The notes: a model not told the origin generated them from the sequence alone. Counted from the first letter of the stretch, positions 1 to 8,752 are shown. The stretch: DNA of 64,000 nucleotides from Filimonas zeae (GCF_014641615.1 NZ_BMIB01000004.1:62001-126000); one strand, 5' to 3'. Translations and numbers: made by a program.

Positions 1-600
1 GCGGTTACGCAGTCCGTCAAACGCACGCCAACCACTTATATTCCGGCTTTCCGGCGCATTACTTACTATATTCTGTGCCTTCTGAAAATAAGGAGCACCT
101 GCTTTAGGGGCAAACGAATCATAATCGAACCCGAGGATAATATTTACATAAAAAGCCAATGTAGCAGTAAGGTTACCCACCAGCGGATCGGAGCCCTGAA
201 TACGGTTTTCGTTAAACTCAACCGGTTGAAACTCCTGGTATTTAAATGTAAAATCTGCATCCTGATAGTTCACCAACGCAGTCTGATACGAAGAACTATA
301 TACAGGACGCGCCGCCTGTACAGTAAGACTGGCTTTGAATACATTCTGCTCTACCATATCATTGATAGTAATCAGAAAATTACATACAATCTTTTCCTGC
401 GGCTGATAAGTATCGTTGGTCCACTTACGGTTATTCAGCAGGTTGGTGAGCTGATTTTGCAAGGTGGTAAATATCTTCTTATCAATATTGTTATATACCC
501 GCTGAGACATTACGGTTACTTTGGCCTGTAATTCCTGCGCAGAAGCCGGAGCCCACAGCAGCAGTAAAATCAACACTATGTGTAAGCTACGCCTGGTCAT
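1..600 (-). CDS. porD: T9SS protein PorD (DUF4835 family), 3' end beyond window
   Basis: The translation starts with a signal peptide (MTRRSLHIVLILLLLWAPASA, cleavage near AQE) and continues with the DUF4835 pattern: KVTVMSQRV, a run on a helper LTNLLNNRKWTND, then QGSDPLVGNLTATLAFYVN and GFDYDSFAPKAGAPYF. DUF4835 corresponds to PorD, a small exported protein needed for type IX secretion in Porphyromonas; its exact role is unclear. About 200 residues are visible and the C-terminus lies outside the window. The ATG overlaps the stop of coaBC in an ATGA, so the two are probably translationally coupled. In related genomes recN usually follows, which cannot be seen here. Confidence 0.85.
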   Translation of the reverse strand, partial: MTRRSLHIVLILLLLWAPASAQELQAKVTVMSQRVYNNIDKKIFTTLQNQLTNLLNNRKWTNDTYQPQEKIVCNFLITINDMVEQNVFKASLTVQAARPVYSSSYQTALVNYQDADFTFKYQEFQPVEFNENRIQGSDPLVGNLTATLAFYVNIILGFDYDSFAPKAGAPYFQKAQNIVSNAPESRNISGWRAFDGLRNR

Positions 601-1790
601 ACTATCTTTTTATGAATTACCTGTATTATATCAAGAGCAATTTCTTCTTTTAGTTTTACATCCGACTCCAGCACAACCCCTGCTTTATCGTAAATAATCA
701 CCTGATTGGTATCTACACCAAAACCGGCGGCAGTATTACGCAGTGAGTTAAGTACAATCAGATCTGCGTTTTTACTAACCAGCTTTTTTTGCGCATTAGC
801 TGCTTCATCATTTGTTTCCAAAGCAAAGCCAACCAACAGCTGGTTTTCTTTTTTTATTTCACCCAGTGTTTTTAAAATATCTCTGGTTTTAACCAGTTGC
901 AAAGAAAACTGTTCCTCAGTTTTCTTTATTTTCTGCGGCGCCACCTCAGCCGGGCTGTAATCAGCCACTGCTGCTGCCAGCACCGCAATATCTGTATCTG
1001 GAAAATGACCCATACAGGCCTGATACATTTCAGCCGCTGTTTTTACACGAATTAGCTGTATTGCAGAATTATGTATCTGTAAATCGGTAGGGCCTGACAC
1101 CAGCACCACATCTGCGCCCTGGTTATAAAAAGCAGTAGCCAGCGCATACCCCATTTTACCGGAAGAATGATTGCCAATAAACCGCACAGGATCAAGTGGC
1201 TCGTAGGTGGGCCCGGCAGTAATCAAAACCTTCTTTCCCACCAGTTGCTTGCCTCTGAAGTAGTGATGTTCCAGATACAACAGAATATCTTCCGGCTCAG
1301 CCATTCTGCCATCACCAAACAATCCACTGGCCAACTCTCCCTTGCCTACCGGAATAATAGCGTTACCATAGGATGCCAACGTAGCCAGATTGGCTTTGGT
1401 AGCCGGATGATGCCACATATCCTCATCCATAGCAGGAGCTACCACCACAGGGCAGGTAGCAGATAAATAAACCGCCAGTAACAGGTTATCACATTGGCCA
1501 TGCGCCATTTTAGCCAGCGTATTGCAACTTAAGGGAGCAATCAACATTACATCTGCCCAGCGCCCCAGCATTACATGGTTGGCCCAGGTAGCCTGGTCGG
1601 CCAGTTCAGAAAGCACTTCTGTTTTGGCAAGAGTAGATAAAGTAAGCGGAGATACAAAAGCAGCAGCGGAAGAAGTCATCACAATACGTACTTCAGCACC
1701 CTTTTTCATCAGTAGCCTTACCAGTAATATCACCTTATAGGCAGCTATACTTCCGGTAATACCAATCAATATTTTTTTCCCAGTTAACAT
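597..1790 (-). CDS. coaBC: bifunctional phosphopantothenoylcysteine decarboxylase / phosphopantothenate-cysteine ligase
   Basis: CoaBC performs two steps of coenzyme A synthesis in the cytoplasm: joining 4'-phosphopantothenate to cysteine, and decarboxylating the product. The N-terminal half is the flavin-dependent CoaC domain (GKKILIGITGSIAAYK at the start, then APLSCNTLAK and the substrate-binding APAMDEDMW). The C-terminal half is CoaB, starting around KKVLITAGPTYEPLDPVR and containing the conserved NHSSGKMG. The start chosen is the ATG at 1790, which gives MLTGKKILIG as in other CoaBC proteins; an in-frame ATG at 1811 would add seven residues. A terminator-like hairpin ends only about 20 bp upstream of the chosen start. 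The gene overlaps porD by ATGA. Confidence 0.95.
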   Translation of the reverse strand: MLTGKKILIGITGSIAAYKVILLVRLLMKKGAEVRIVMTSSAAAFVSPLTLSTLAKTEVLSELADQATWANHVMLGRWADVMLIAPLSCNTLAKMAHGQCDNLLLAVYLSATCPVVVAPAMDEDMWHHPATKANLATLASYGNAIIPVGKGELASGLFGDGRMAEPEDILLYLEHHYFRGKQLVGKKVLITAGPTYEPLDPVRFIGNHSSGKMGYALATAFYNQGADVVLVSGPTDLQIHNSAIQLIRVKTAAEMYQACMGHFPDTDIAVLAAAVADYSPAEVAPQKIKKTEEQFSLQLVKTRDILKTLGEIKKENQLLVGFALETNDEAANAQKKLVSKNADLIVLNSLRNTAAGFGVDTNQVIIYDKAGVVLESDVKLKEEIALDIIQVIHKKIV

Positions 1791-1810
1791 GTTGTGCCAA
1801 TGCTTAATCA

Positions 1811-1845
1811 AAATAACAAAAAACGACAGTGTAGCACTGTCGTTT
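1811..1845 (-). terminator. intrinsic terminator or attenuator between rpoZ and coaBC
   Basis: Positions 1821-1831 and 1835-1845 form a perfect 11-bp stem around the loop TAG. On the minus strand it is followed by a T-rich run (TTTTTTTGTTATTT, 1811-1824 read backwards including the stem end). It sits after rpoZ and immediately before coaBC, so full termination would leave no room for a separate coaBC promoter downstream of it. Confidence 0.75.
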
Positions 1846-1875
1846 CTCTATTTTTATTTTATGTCGTACGCGCTG

Positions 1876-2217
1876 TTATCTGAACAGATCGTCGTCATTC
1901 TTGCGATAGTATACCTTATTCTCCATAAACTCCTGGGTAGCCAGAATAGCAGGATTGGGCATTCTTTCGTACGCTCTGGATATTTCAATCTGCTCTTTGT
2001 TTTCATGCACCTCTTCCAGGCTGTCAGTATGGCTGGCAAATTCTTCCAGTTTATTGTGCAGCTCTTCTCTCACCGCAATGTTAATCTGGTTCGCTCTTTT
2101 TGCTATAATAGCAATAGACTCATACAGATTACCGGTGTAAGCCTTGATGTCTACCAGGCTCTTTGTTTCAACCACACTGGGTATATTAGCGCTGATCTGC
2201 CGTCTTAGCTTGCTCAT
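1876..2217 (-). CDS. rpoZ: DNA-directed RNA polymerase omega subunit
   Basis: 113 residues with the Bacteroidota omega pattern: an early DIKAYTGNLYESIAIIAKRA segment, which matches the omega core helix that packs on the beta' subunit, followed by NQINIAVREELHNKLEEF and an acidic C-terminus. Omega helps fold and assemble RNA polymerase. The start overlaps the end of bamD by 32 bp, and in this phylum bamD, rpoZ, coaBC and porD commonly sit together. A hairpin terminator follows the stop. Confidence 0.9.
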   Translation of the reverse strand: MSKLRRQISANIPSVVETKSLVDIKAYTGNLYESIAIIAKRANQINIAVREELHNKLEEFASHTDSLEEVHENKEQIEISRAYERMPNPAILATQEFMENKVYYRKNDDDLFR

Positions 2218-3013
2218 TTTGCTTTATATTTTTTATATAGTTTTCAGAAAGTGTTTTATAGTCATTTGCCTCTTTGGCATATTTGCTATCAGAAAAACGT
2301 TGTTTAAAGTCCATCGTTTCCGAAATCACCTTTTCAAAACGCTCCTCCTGCTTGTCCAATATACTTAATTCTGCGTATTTAAAGTAAGCTTTAATCATCA
2401 ACAGCTTATACTGATCGCTTTTTTCAGAATCCGGAAAATCATCCATCAACAGCCCAAATACAATACCTGCTGCTTTATAATAGCCCAGATTAAAATACAA
2501 CTCGCCGCTTTTAAAGTCTTTTTCTTCCAGTTTAGCACGACAAAGATCAATAAGTTGTCCTGCTTCCTTGGCTTTTGGTGAACCTGGGTGCATATTGATG
2601 AATGCCTGCATTAAACCAATGGTTTTAGTAGTAGGCGTTTGATCCAGTTCTACCTTGGGAGACTGCTTGTAATAGCAATAAGCCCTCATGTATTCGCACT
2701 CTTCCGCACGCGGATTGGTAGGAAAGTTGTCGATGTATGACTTGAAAATATTCTCAGCGTTGAGATAATCTTTCTGATAGAAGTAACTGTAGGCGTTCTT
2801 GTAGTACATTTCCTCAAAGCGGGGTGTGCCTTTGAAGTAAGGAAACAACTCATCAAAAAGCTGCTGCGCATAAGTGTACTTCTTTTGCGCATAGTAGTTC
2901 TCTGCCATTTTGTACCGGTACTCATTGTCCTTGCTCTTTAACACCCGGCTGAATCTGGATGCGCAGGAGGTACATGCGATACAAATAAGTGCGAAATAAA
3001 CAGCTTTCTTCAT
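2186..3013 (-). CDS. bamD: outer membrane protein assembly factor BamD
   Basis: A 275-residue lipoprotein: MKKAVYFALICIACTSC is a lipoprotein signal with the acylated cysteine at about position 17. The rest is tetratricopeptide repeats (MAENYYAQKKYTYAQQLFDEL, YYKNAYSYFYQKDYLNAENIF, NLGYYKAAGIVFGLLMDDFPDS), the architecture of BamD/YfiO, which works with BamA to insert beta-barrel proteins into the outer membrane. The C-terminal tail reads TADQR and its coding sequence overlaps rpoZ by 32 bp. A TAATTTTG match to the -7 promoter element lies at 3022-3029, only 8 bp from the start codon. Confidence 0.9.
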   Translation of the reverse strand: MKKAVYFALICIACTSCASRFSRVLKSKDNEYRYKMAENYYAQKKYTYAQQLFDELFPYFKGTPRFEEMYYKNAYSYFYQKDYLNAENIFKSYIDNFPTNPRAEECEYMRAYCYYKQSPKVELDQTPTTKTIGLMQAFINMHPGSPKAKEAGQLIDLCRAKLEEKDFKSGELYFNLGYYKAAGIVFGLLMDDFPDSEKSDQYKLLMIKAYFKYAELSILDKQEERFEKVISETMDFKQRFSDSKYAKEANDYKTLSENYIKNIKQNEQAKTADQR

Positions 3014-3021
3014 AAAGTGGG

Positions 3022-3029
3022 CAAAATTA
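3022..3029 (-). promoter_or_regulatory. possible -7 element for bamD
   Basis: The minus strand reads TAATTTTG, a full match to TAnnTTTG. The expected -33 position reads GTTC rather than TTTG. Its distance from the ATG would place the transcription start within a few bases of the start codon. Confidence 0.35.
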
Positions 3030-3094
3030 AGGTTTTACCCGCAATATAGAACGGAGAGTCTTTTAGCGAGCTGGTTTATTTCCGAAATAATAGT

Positions 3095-3154
3095 TAATTG
3101 TAGAAAAGTGTTGGGCTGCCTTTTCCTGGAAAGGAATAAGGCGTTGGCCCAACA
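3095..3154 (-). terminator. terminator downstream of porV
   Basis: TGTTGGGC (3109-3116) pairs with GCCCAACA (3147-3154), and inside it GCCTT (3118-3122) pairs with AAGGC (3138-3142). The minus-strand sequence after the stem is CTTTTCTAC, a short T-rich run. The hairpin lies 39 bp after the porV stop. Confidence 0.6.
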
Positions 3155-3192
3155 TCCTGAAACAAACAATTGTTATACAATCAGTTGCATCT

Positions 3193-4335
3193 TTATTTCT
3201 GTAGATTAAACAACAAACTTACCCGTAGCGACTGCTTTATAGGATTGTTGGCAACATCTTTTCCGGTTGGCACCAGATAAGAAAAATTAGCGCCCAGCCA
3301 TTGATATTTAAATCCCACTCCCATAGTAGCATACCGTCTTCCCCCCTTCCAGCGGTTTTCGTAATTGTATCCACCTCTTACTGCCAGCATATTCAGGTAC
3401 CAGTATTCTGCACCTGTAGAAATCTGCCATTCTTTTAGTTCCTCACTAAAACCACCGGGAGCATCGCCAAAAGAGCTAAACCAGCTGGAAAACACAGATT
3501 TATCCCGGTAGACCTCCATAGACGAATCTGATTTATCAGCTGGTGGGGTGGGCACCATCATTTTGTTAACGTCCACTGCAAGGGTAAGTTTTCCACCCTC
3601 ATGCAATTTCAGGGTATAAGATGCGCCTAGTCCCAGATTGGCCGGCAGAAAATCTTTGTCCATTGCACTGTTAGAATAGGACACCTTAGACCCGAGATTG
3701 CTGATAGTTAAGCCAGCAGCCCAGCCGGTTCCTTCTGCATTAACACCACTGTAAAACGCAGTAATATCTCCCGCCACCGCATGGGCGTTTTTATAGGTAT
3801 AGCCATCTGCCACATAACCGTTTGCAAGACCGGAATTGATATAGCGTAATGCTATACCTACCGACATGCGCTTACCCAACATACGGCTGTAACCTGCATC
3901 AATAGCATATTCGTTGGGATGAGCCATTTGCAGATGCTGACCGTTTTCATCAGCATATTGCACCTCACCTAGCTTAAAGTAGCGCATACCCACACTTACC
4001 GCCTGCTGGTCGCCCAGCTTCCTATAAACACCTGCTGAGGCAAGAAACACGTCGTTTGATCCTCCGCTTTTCATCCAGGGTGAATAGGTAAGTGCCAGTC
4101 CGGATTGCTCTGTTGTAAAAGGCAGTTTAGCCCGGTTCCAGAATACAGCATTGGCATCAGGAGACAAAGCAATTCCTGCTTCGCCCATACCACCTGCTCT
4201 TGCATCAGGAGATATCCGCAACATAGGTACTGCTGTAGAAACAACACTCATCGGCCTGTCCTGCGCGTGCGTCAGCAAAGCCAGCATACAAAAAGCTGCA
4301 GTTAGAGACGCATATAATTGTCTTTGCATAATCAT
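3193..4335 (-). CDS. porV: T9SS outer membrane protein PorV
   Basis: PorV (LptO) is an outer-membrane beta-barrel that shuttles T9SS cargo from the translocon to the attachment complex. The 380-residue product has a signal peptide ending in THAQ. The early segment (STAVPMLRISPDARAGGMGEAGIALSPDANAVFWNRAKL) matches the hallmark PorV/PorQ N-terminus. It also has many alternating barrel strands and ends LRVSLLFNLQK. Translation may start at residue 3 (MQRQLY). It is the last gene of a tight group (gaps of 23-33 bp) that also encodes a collagen-like protein and a cargo protein. PorQ is the closest alternative, but length and motif favour PorV. Confidence 0.85.
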   Translation of the reverse strand: MIMQRQLYASLTAAFCMLALLTHAQDRPMSVVSTAVPMLRISPDARAGGMGEAGIALSPDANAVFWNRAKLPFTTEQSGLALTYSPWMKSGGSNDVFLASAGVYRKLGDQQAVSVGMRYFKLGEVQYADENGQHLQMAHPNEYAIDAGYSRMLGKRMSVGIALRYINSGLANGYVADGYTYKNAHAVAGDITAFYSGVNAEGTGWAAGLTISNLGSKVSYSNSAMDKDFLPANLGLGASYTLKLHEGGKLTLAVDVNKMMVPTPPADKSDSSMEVYRDKSVFSSWFSSFGDAPGGFSEELKEWQISTGAEYWYLNMLAVRGGYNYENRWKGGRRYATMGVGFKYQWLGANFSYLVPTGKDVANNPIKQSLRVSLLFNLQK

Positions 4336-4358
4336 CGTCTAAGAGTAATGAAAATGGG

Positions 4359-4808
4359 TTACGACTTTGCCGCAGCAGGTGGCTTATTACCAGCCGCCTT
4401 TGAAGCGGGAGCAGACTCTGGTTTCATATTCAGTTGTTCCTGAATAGCGTCTGGTATAACTGGTGCCGCACTTTTCTGCTGAGCAGCCCCTGCGGATGGC
4501 TTTGCATTGCTCGGCAGTTCTATATTTGCCGGAATTGTTGCTGCTCTCGCAGCCTTTCTGGCAAAACCAGCTTTAGTACCTCCACCACCCTGAATGGGTG
4601 CGTTATTAAAGCTTTCCAGTGTAGTTCTCCTTCCCGAAACTCCGGACTTTGACATCTTCGCCGATCCTCCCTGCGCGCTGGACGCAGGAGCAAGGGGCGC
4701 TTTACTATAGCGGGTCATATCGGGTACTTTTTGCTGTGCCTTTACAGTTATCGTAATGGCAAGTACCAGTGTACACATAAATATTTTATATAGCAAAGAA
4801 TATTTCAT
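4359..4808 (-). CDS. exported Ala/Pro/Ser-rich protein of unknown function
   Basis: 149 residues. The N-terminus is a clear signal peptide (YKIFMCTLVLAITITVKAQ). The mature part is low complexity, rich in Ala, Pro, Ser, Gly and Lys, with no cysteine after the signal and no domain I recognise. It sits 23 bp upstream of porV and 26 bp downstream of the collagen-like gene on the same strand, so it is probably cotranscribed with both. It may be a periplasmic spacer or a partner of one of its neighbours. Reality as a gene is supported by the signal peptide and tight spacing; function is unknown. Confidence 0.7.
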   Translation of the reverse strand: MKYSLLYKIFMCTLVLAITITVKAQQKVPDMTRYSKAPLAPASSAQGGSAKMSKSGVSGRRTTLESFNNAPIQGGGGTKAGFARKAARAATIPANIELPSNAKPSAGAAQQKSAAPVIPDAIQEQLNMKPESAPASKAAGNKPPAAAKS

Positions 4809-4834
4809 ATTTGATACTGTTATCTGTTATACAA

Positions 4835-7800
4835 TTATTTTACGCTTACCAGTACCTTAATCTTACCGGTTTCTCCATCAAAGTTTTCCAGTGCCTTACC
4901 AAGCACCTGTCCCGTATGCACTTTACTTATGTCGGCCTTCATCGCATATCCCGCGCGGGAAGCTGTTACAAGCATATCGCCGCGCTTAATCGCACCGTTT
5001 TCATTACACACCTTGGTAGGAATAACACCAATTACCCCCATTGGCACTTTGCCGGAAATATCAGCATCGATATCCTCTTCCGTAAGTAAAACACCAGGCT
5101 TAGTAGCATATACGCCGGCAACCAATGTAGAATATGCTTCCGCGGATTTTTCTACAGTTCTATCGCCGGATACAGCTATAACCAGTACATCACCCGGTTC
5201 GTAAGCAGTAATATTTCCGGTTACGTCAAATACTTCCGCCACGTCTGCGCCGCTGTTTTGTGTACCTCCGTTAAAGAAGCCTCTACCTGCTTTATTGATT
5301 CTGGCTACATTTCCGGAAGCACTTTGAAAAACGGCTACGCTGCCGGAAGCGCCTGTGTGATTCACCAGCAGACCGTTCCCCGTACCTGCATTGGTGATAT
5401 GCATAACCGGTTGACCATTACTGGTATTGAAGTTGGCAAAACGTGCAGCCTTACCCGTACCAAAGTTGGGAACCCAACCAAATATGGCATTGCCGTTACC
5501 ATCACAGGTTGCTTCCACACCGTCTCCGGTGCCACCTGCATTAGCCGTAATACCATTACCGTTGCCGTCACATAACGCAAGTAATGCGGGTCCGTTTCCG
5601 GCAGCGTTGGAAGCATAAAATAATCCGGCATACCCACCTGTACCGGATGAAAGTCCATATACACCTGCTGTACCAAAATTGGCAAACTGAGAATTTACCT
5701 CTCCTTTTACAGCGGGAGAAGTACCGGTAACTCTATCCACTATAAAGTTGCCGGCTATACCATTACCTACCGTTTTTGCCAATACCACATCGCTCTCATT
5801 ATCTTCATTGTAATTCTGAAAACGCGCAGGACGGCCTGATGCAAAGGAAGGTACCCACCCATATACTGCCGTACCGGCACCATCAATATTTGCCTCTACT
5901 GCATTGCCATTTTTAGATGAATTGGCAGTAATGGCATTACCATTACCATCATTAATAGCAACCAGTGCATTACCGTTTCCCGCCGGATTAGAAGCATGAA
6001 ATAAGCCTGCAAAGCCTCCTGTTCCTGAAGAAGTACCGAAGATTGCTGCTGCACCAAAGTTGCCAAAGATGGTATTTACTTCTCCACGTACAGCTGCCGC
6101 CACGCTATTTGAATTATCGACTGTAAAAGAAGCTGCATTGCCCAAAGTGTTGTCCGGGATATTGCCGTTACCGTTGGTATGCACTTCCAGTGTATTAGCT
6201 TCCGTATTATCAGAGTTGAAATTTTCAAAGCGACCGGCACGGCCTGTACTATTGTTCAAACCTACCTGTCCGTAAACACCAATACCAGTATTTGCAGTAC
6301 TCGTGGCCACAAAACCACGTACCCCATAACCACCACCGTCATTACGGCCCACGACCGCGCCTGCTATATCACTGGTAGTCCGGCCTACGATCGCCTCACC
6401 TGCACCATTGTTATCGCCTACCACACCTGCCGATGTTTGTTGGGAAGTTATACCATGTACACCAAATCCGGCGCCGGCCGAGCTTAATACTCCGGTACCA
6501 TTACCCGTGGTTGATACATTGACTACAGTGCCATTCCCTACCGTATTGGCACTTAAGGCAACATTATTATTTGAATTATTATTGATACTGATATTGGCAG
6601 CTATTCCATTAACTGATGTAGCATTTAATCCTGTACCACTATTACTATTGGCATATACCCCATAACCATTTGCAGTAGCATTACCATATACACCAAGTCC
6701 GTTAGGAGTTGTACCATATACCCCCCAGCCAGAACCAGCCTGAGACCCCCATACACCAATACCTAATCCGCCGGTACCGTTATTAATACCTCTCACAGCA
6801 GAAGAAAAACCGCCGGGTGCTGTTGAATTTACAATACCCCGTACAGCAGCAATACTGGATGTTGTAGTATTATTAATGCCTTCCAGTGAAGTTCCGTCAC
6901 CGGCATTAGTTATTGAAAACAGTGTACCAGCGTTATTCTCATTGGTTACAAAAGGCAGTGTTAACGCGCCGCCGCCACCACTTATAGAGGATGGCACCCA
7001 GGATGTTCCATCAAATTTCAGGTATTGATCAGCTATAGGTGCTGTATTTATCACCGGGGTTCCCTGAAGCCTGACAACTAAAGGATTGGGGAAATTACCC
7101 GAAAGATCTCCACCTGCCACACCGCTTACTTCACCAGCAGGCCCCTGAGGCCCGGCAGGCCCTACGGGACCAGCGGGACCTACAAGACCGGCAGGGCCAA
7201 CAGGACCAGCCACACCCGCCGGACCAACGGGGCCAGCAGGACCAACAGGTCCGGCAGCACCCACAGGACCAGCAGGGCCTGCGGCACCGGTAGCTCCTTT
7301 TGCCCCCACAGCCCCTGGTATACCCTGAGGACCAGCATCTCCCTGAGGACCAGCTGCACCAACAGGTCCTTCTGCCCCTTGCGGCCCCTCAGGTCCAACA
7401 GGACCAACAGGACCGATGGCACCTGCAGGCCCTGCCGGACCAACTGAACCTTGTACACCTGGTACTCCCTGAGGCCCAATCGGCCCCGCAGGTCCCACTG
7501 CTCCTGCAGGCCCTGTGGCTCCAACAGGTCCAGGTATACCCTGAGGGCCTGCATCACCTTTAGCTCCCGTAGCGCCTGCTGGTCCAACCGGACCTACGGC
7601 CCCCACCGGACCAGGCGCCCCTTGCGGGCCTGCATCTCCTTTAGGTCCTGTAGGGCCGGGAGTGCCGGAAGCAGCATATAATGCATAAGGTACACTCAAC
7701 AATTGTGTTGCACCCATATCAGAAAAGCTGCTACCGCCATTAATATCAATTTCGGTTTGTAAATGCTTTTCACCATTGCCCCAGTTAACCGCATTGAATG

Positions 7801-8068
7801 CAGAACCTGATGCTGTGCCCTTACCTACCATTACATAAAAATGGCCAAAAGCATTGGTTTCAACACTATGTATTTCCTGGTATACAGTTGGGCCAGAGGC
7901 TGATATATTATGTATTGTAAAACGAAGGCTGATTTTTTTCTGAGCGATAATATTCCCGTCAACAGTACGGGCTACGCCCTGATAATTAAAGGCCTGTGGC
8001 ACCTGCGCAACAACAGCCTGCAGGCATAGCAACAGACATGCTATGAAAGCGTAAATTACTTTTTTCAC
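4835..8068 (-). CDS. large exported collagen-like repeat protein
   Basis: 1077 residues with a signal peptide ending in VVAQ. Residues about 23-134 form a folded head (VPQAFNYQGVARTVDG, ending LLSVPYALYAAS), common at the start of Bacteroidota surface fibre proteins. Residues 135-312 are about 59 uninterrupted Gly-X-Y triplets, a predicted collagen triple helix. A GGDLSGNFPNPLV linker of phage-tail-fibre type follows. The next roughly 600 residues are Gly/Asn/Thr-rich, and a unit of about 130 residues (RGEVN...GNFG...GLF.ASN.AGNG...GWVP.F..GR.ARF.N) occurs twice. The last 130 residues (SGADVAEVFDV...YEPGDVLVI...VAGVY) resemble the end domain of tail fibres. I see no typical type A or B T9SS sorting domain. 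Probably a surface fibre or adhesin. Confidence 0.85.
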   Translation of the reverse strand: MKKVIYAFIACLLLCLQAVVAQVPQAFNYQGVARTVDGNIIAQKKISLRFTIHNISASGPTVYQEIHSVETNAFGHFYVMVGKGTASGSAFNAVNWGNGEKHLQTEIDINGGSSFSDMGATQLLSVPYALYAASGTPGPTGPKGDAGPQGAPGPVGAVGPVGPAGATGAKGDAGPQGIPGPVGATGPAGAVGPAGPIGPQGVPGVQGSVGPAGPAGAIGPVGPVGPEGPQGAEGPVGAAGPQGDAGPQGIPGAVGAKGATGAAGPAGPVGAAGPVGPAGPVGPAGVAGPVGPAGLVGPAGPVGPAGPQGPAGEVSGVAGGDLSGNFPNPLVVRLQGTPVINTAPIADQYLKFDGTSWVPSSISGGGGALTLPFVTNENNAGTLFSITNAGDGTSLEGINNTTTSSIAAVRGIVNSTAPGGFSSAVRGINNGTGGLGIGVWGSQAGSGWGVYGTTPNGLGVYGNATANGYGVYANSNSGTGLNATSVNGIAANISINNNSNNNVALSANTVGNGTVVNVSTTGNGTGVLSSAGAGFGVHGITSQQTSAGVVGDNNGAGEAIVGRTTSDIAGAVVGRNDGGGYGVRGFVATSTANTGIGVYGQVGLNNSTGRAGRFENFNSDNTEANTLEVHTNGNGNIPDNTLGNAASFTVDNSNSVAAAVRGEVNTIFGNFGAAAIFGTSSGTGGFAGLFHASNPAGNGNALVAINDGNGNAITANSSKNGNAVEANIDGAGTAVYGWVPSFASGRPARFQNYNEDNESDVVLAKTVGNGIAGNFIVDRVTGTSPAVKGEVNSQFANFGTAGVYGLSSGTGGYAGLFYASNAAGNGPALLALCDGNGNGITANAGGTGDGVEATCDGNGNAIFGWVPNFGTGKAARFANFNTSNGQPVMHITNAGTGNGLLVNHTGASGSVAVFQSASGNVARINKAGRGFFNGGTQNSGADVAEVFDVTGNITAYEPGDVLVIAVSGDRTVEKSAEAYSTLVAGVYATKPGVLLTEEDIDADISGKVPMGVIGVIPTKVCNENGAIKRGDMLVTASRAGYAMKADISKVHTGQVLGKALENFDGETGKIKVLVSVK
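7133..7666 (-). repeat. collagen-type Gly-X-Y coding repeat
   Basis: A 9-bp-periodic tract that encodes about 59 Gly-X-Y triplets, mainly GPAGPVGPA, GPQGIPGPV and GDAGPQG blocks. The repeats produce long false open reading frames in other frames. Confidence 0.9.
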
Positions 8069-8101
8069 AAATAACAGATTAAAGGATGAAGGAAAGAGTG
8101 G

Positions 8102-8650
8102 TTAGTTAACCTTGATTATTTTATAAGGCTTGAAGTTTTGATAAGTACCGTCTTTCTGACGTCTGGTGTTGAAGAATTTGAGCCAGTAAAAGCCGGCAGG
8201 GTATTGCTGCATAGAAATTTCCAGCTTGTTTCTGTTTAATGTATACTGCTGCAGTAAACGCTCTGATGCATCGTATAAGTCCACACGATACTCATCAAAG
8301 TTGTCATCGTACACATACACAGTCAACATATTCCGCACCGGGTTAGGATAGGCTTCCACCCGAAGACGACTATACCAGGCAGTTCTGATATTCACCTCTT
8401 TTACATCGGTAATTTGTTTTTGCTGAAAGCCTTCTGTACATACGAAGGCAGTACCGTTTCCTGAACTCTGCAGGGTTGCTACCGCCATTTCGCCTACAGA
8501 ATAATTCAGTTCAATATTTCCTTTAACAGATAGCTTGCCTCCCGATCCTACCAGGGAGCGCTCAATGCTTTGCCCATAACAAACACCGGCAAAAAGCACA
8601 GTAACCGGAAATAATAATGGAGAGGGGTGTTGAAGTAAATTTTTACGCAT
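8102..8650 (-). CDS. small exported protein with T9SS type A sorting domain
   Basis: 182 residues: signal peptide to about YGQ, a short N-terminal module with the pattern NYSVGEMAVATLQ...CTEGFQQK seen in many small Bacteroidota cargo proteins, and a C-terminal Por sorting domain. The sorting domain shows YPNPVRNMLTVYV, then VDLYDASERLL, then YPAGFYWLKF and the terminal YKIIKVN. That domain directs export through the T9SS and cell-surface attachment. It lies 33 bp before the collagen-like gene and three genes before porV, so cargo and carrier may be cotranscribed. The role of the mature protein is unknown. Confidence 0.75.
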   Translation of the reverse strand: MRKNLLQHPSPLLFPVTVLFAGVCYGQSIERSLVGSGGKLSVKGNIELNYSVGEMAVATLQSSGNGTAFVCTEGFQQKQITDVKEVNIRTAWYSRLRVEAYPNPVRNMLTVYVYDDNFDEYRVDLYDASERLLQQYTLNRNKLEISMQQYPAGFYWLKFFNTRRQKDGTYQNFKPYKIIKVN

Positions 8651-8752
8651 AAGCTTAGCCTTTTTGTTTCAGAATAACAAAGCTAGCCTCCTCTCTTCCG
8701 CTGATTTCTGCACTTTAGGCAACGTAGCATTCTATTTAGAATACGTACTATT

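Noticed and set aside
1789..2208. 139-codon plus-strand frame over rpoZ
   Set aside because: Antisense to rpoZ, crosses its terminator and resembles no protein.
7180..7587. Leu/Val/Gln-rich frames over the collagen tract
   Set aside because: They are other-frame readings of the Gly-X-Y repeat; the periodic composition follows from the repeat itself.
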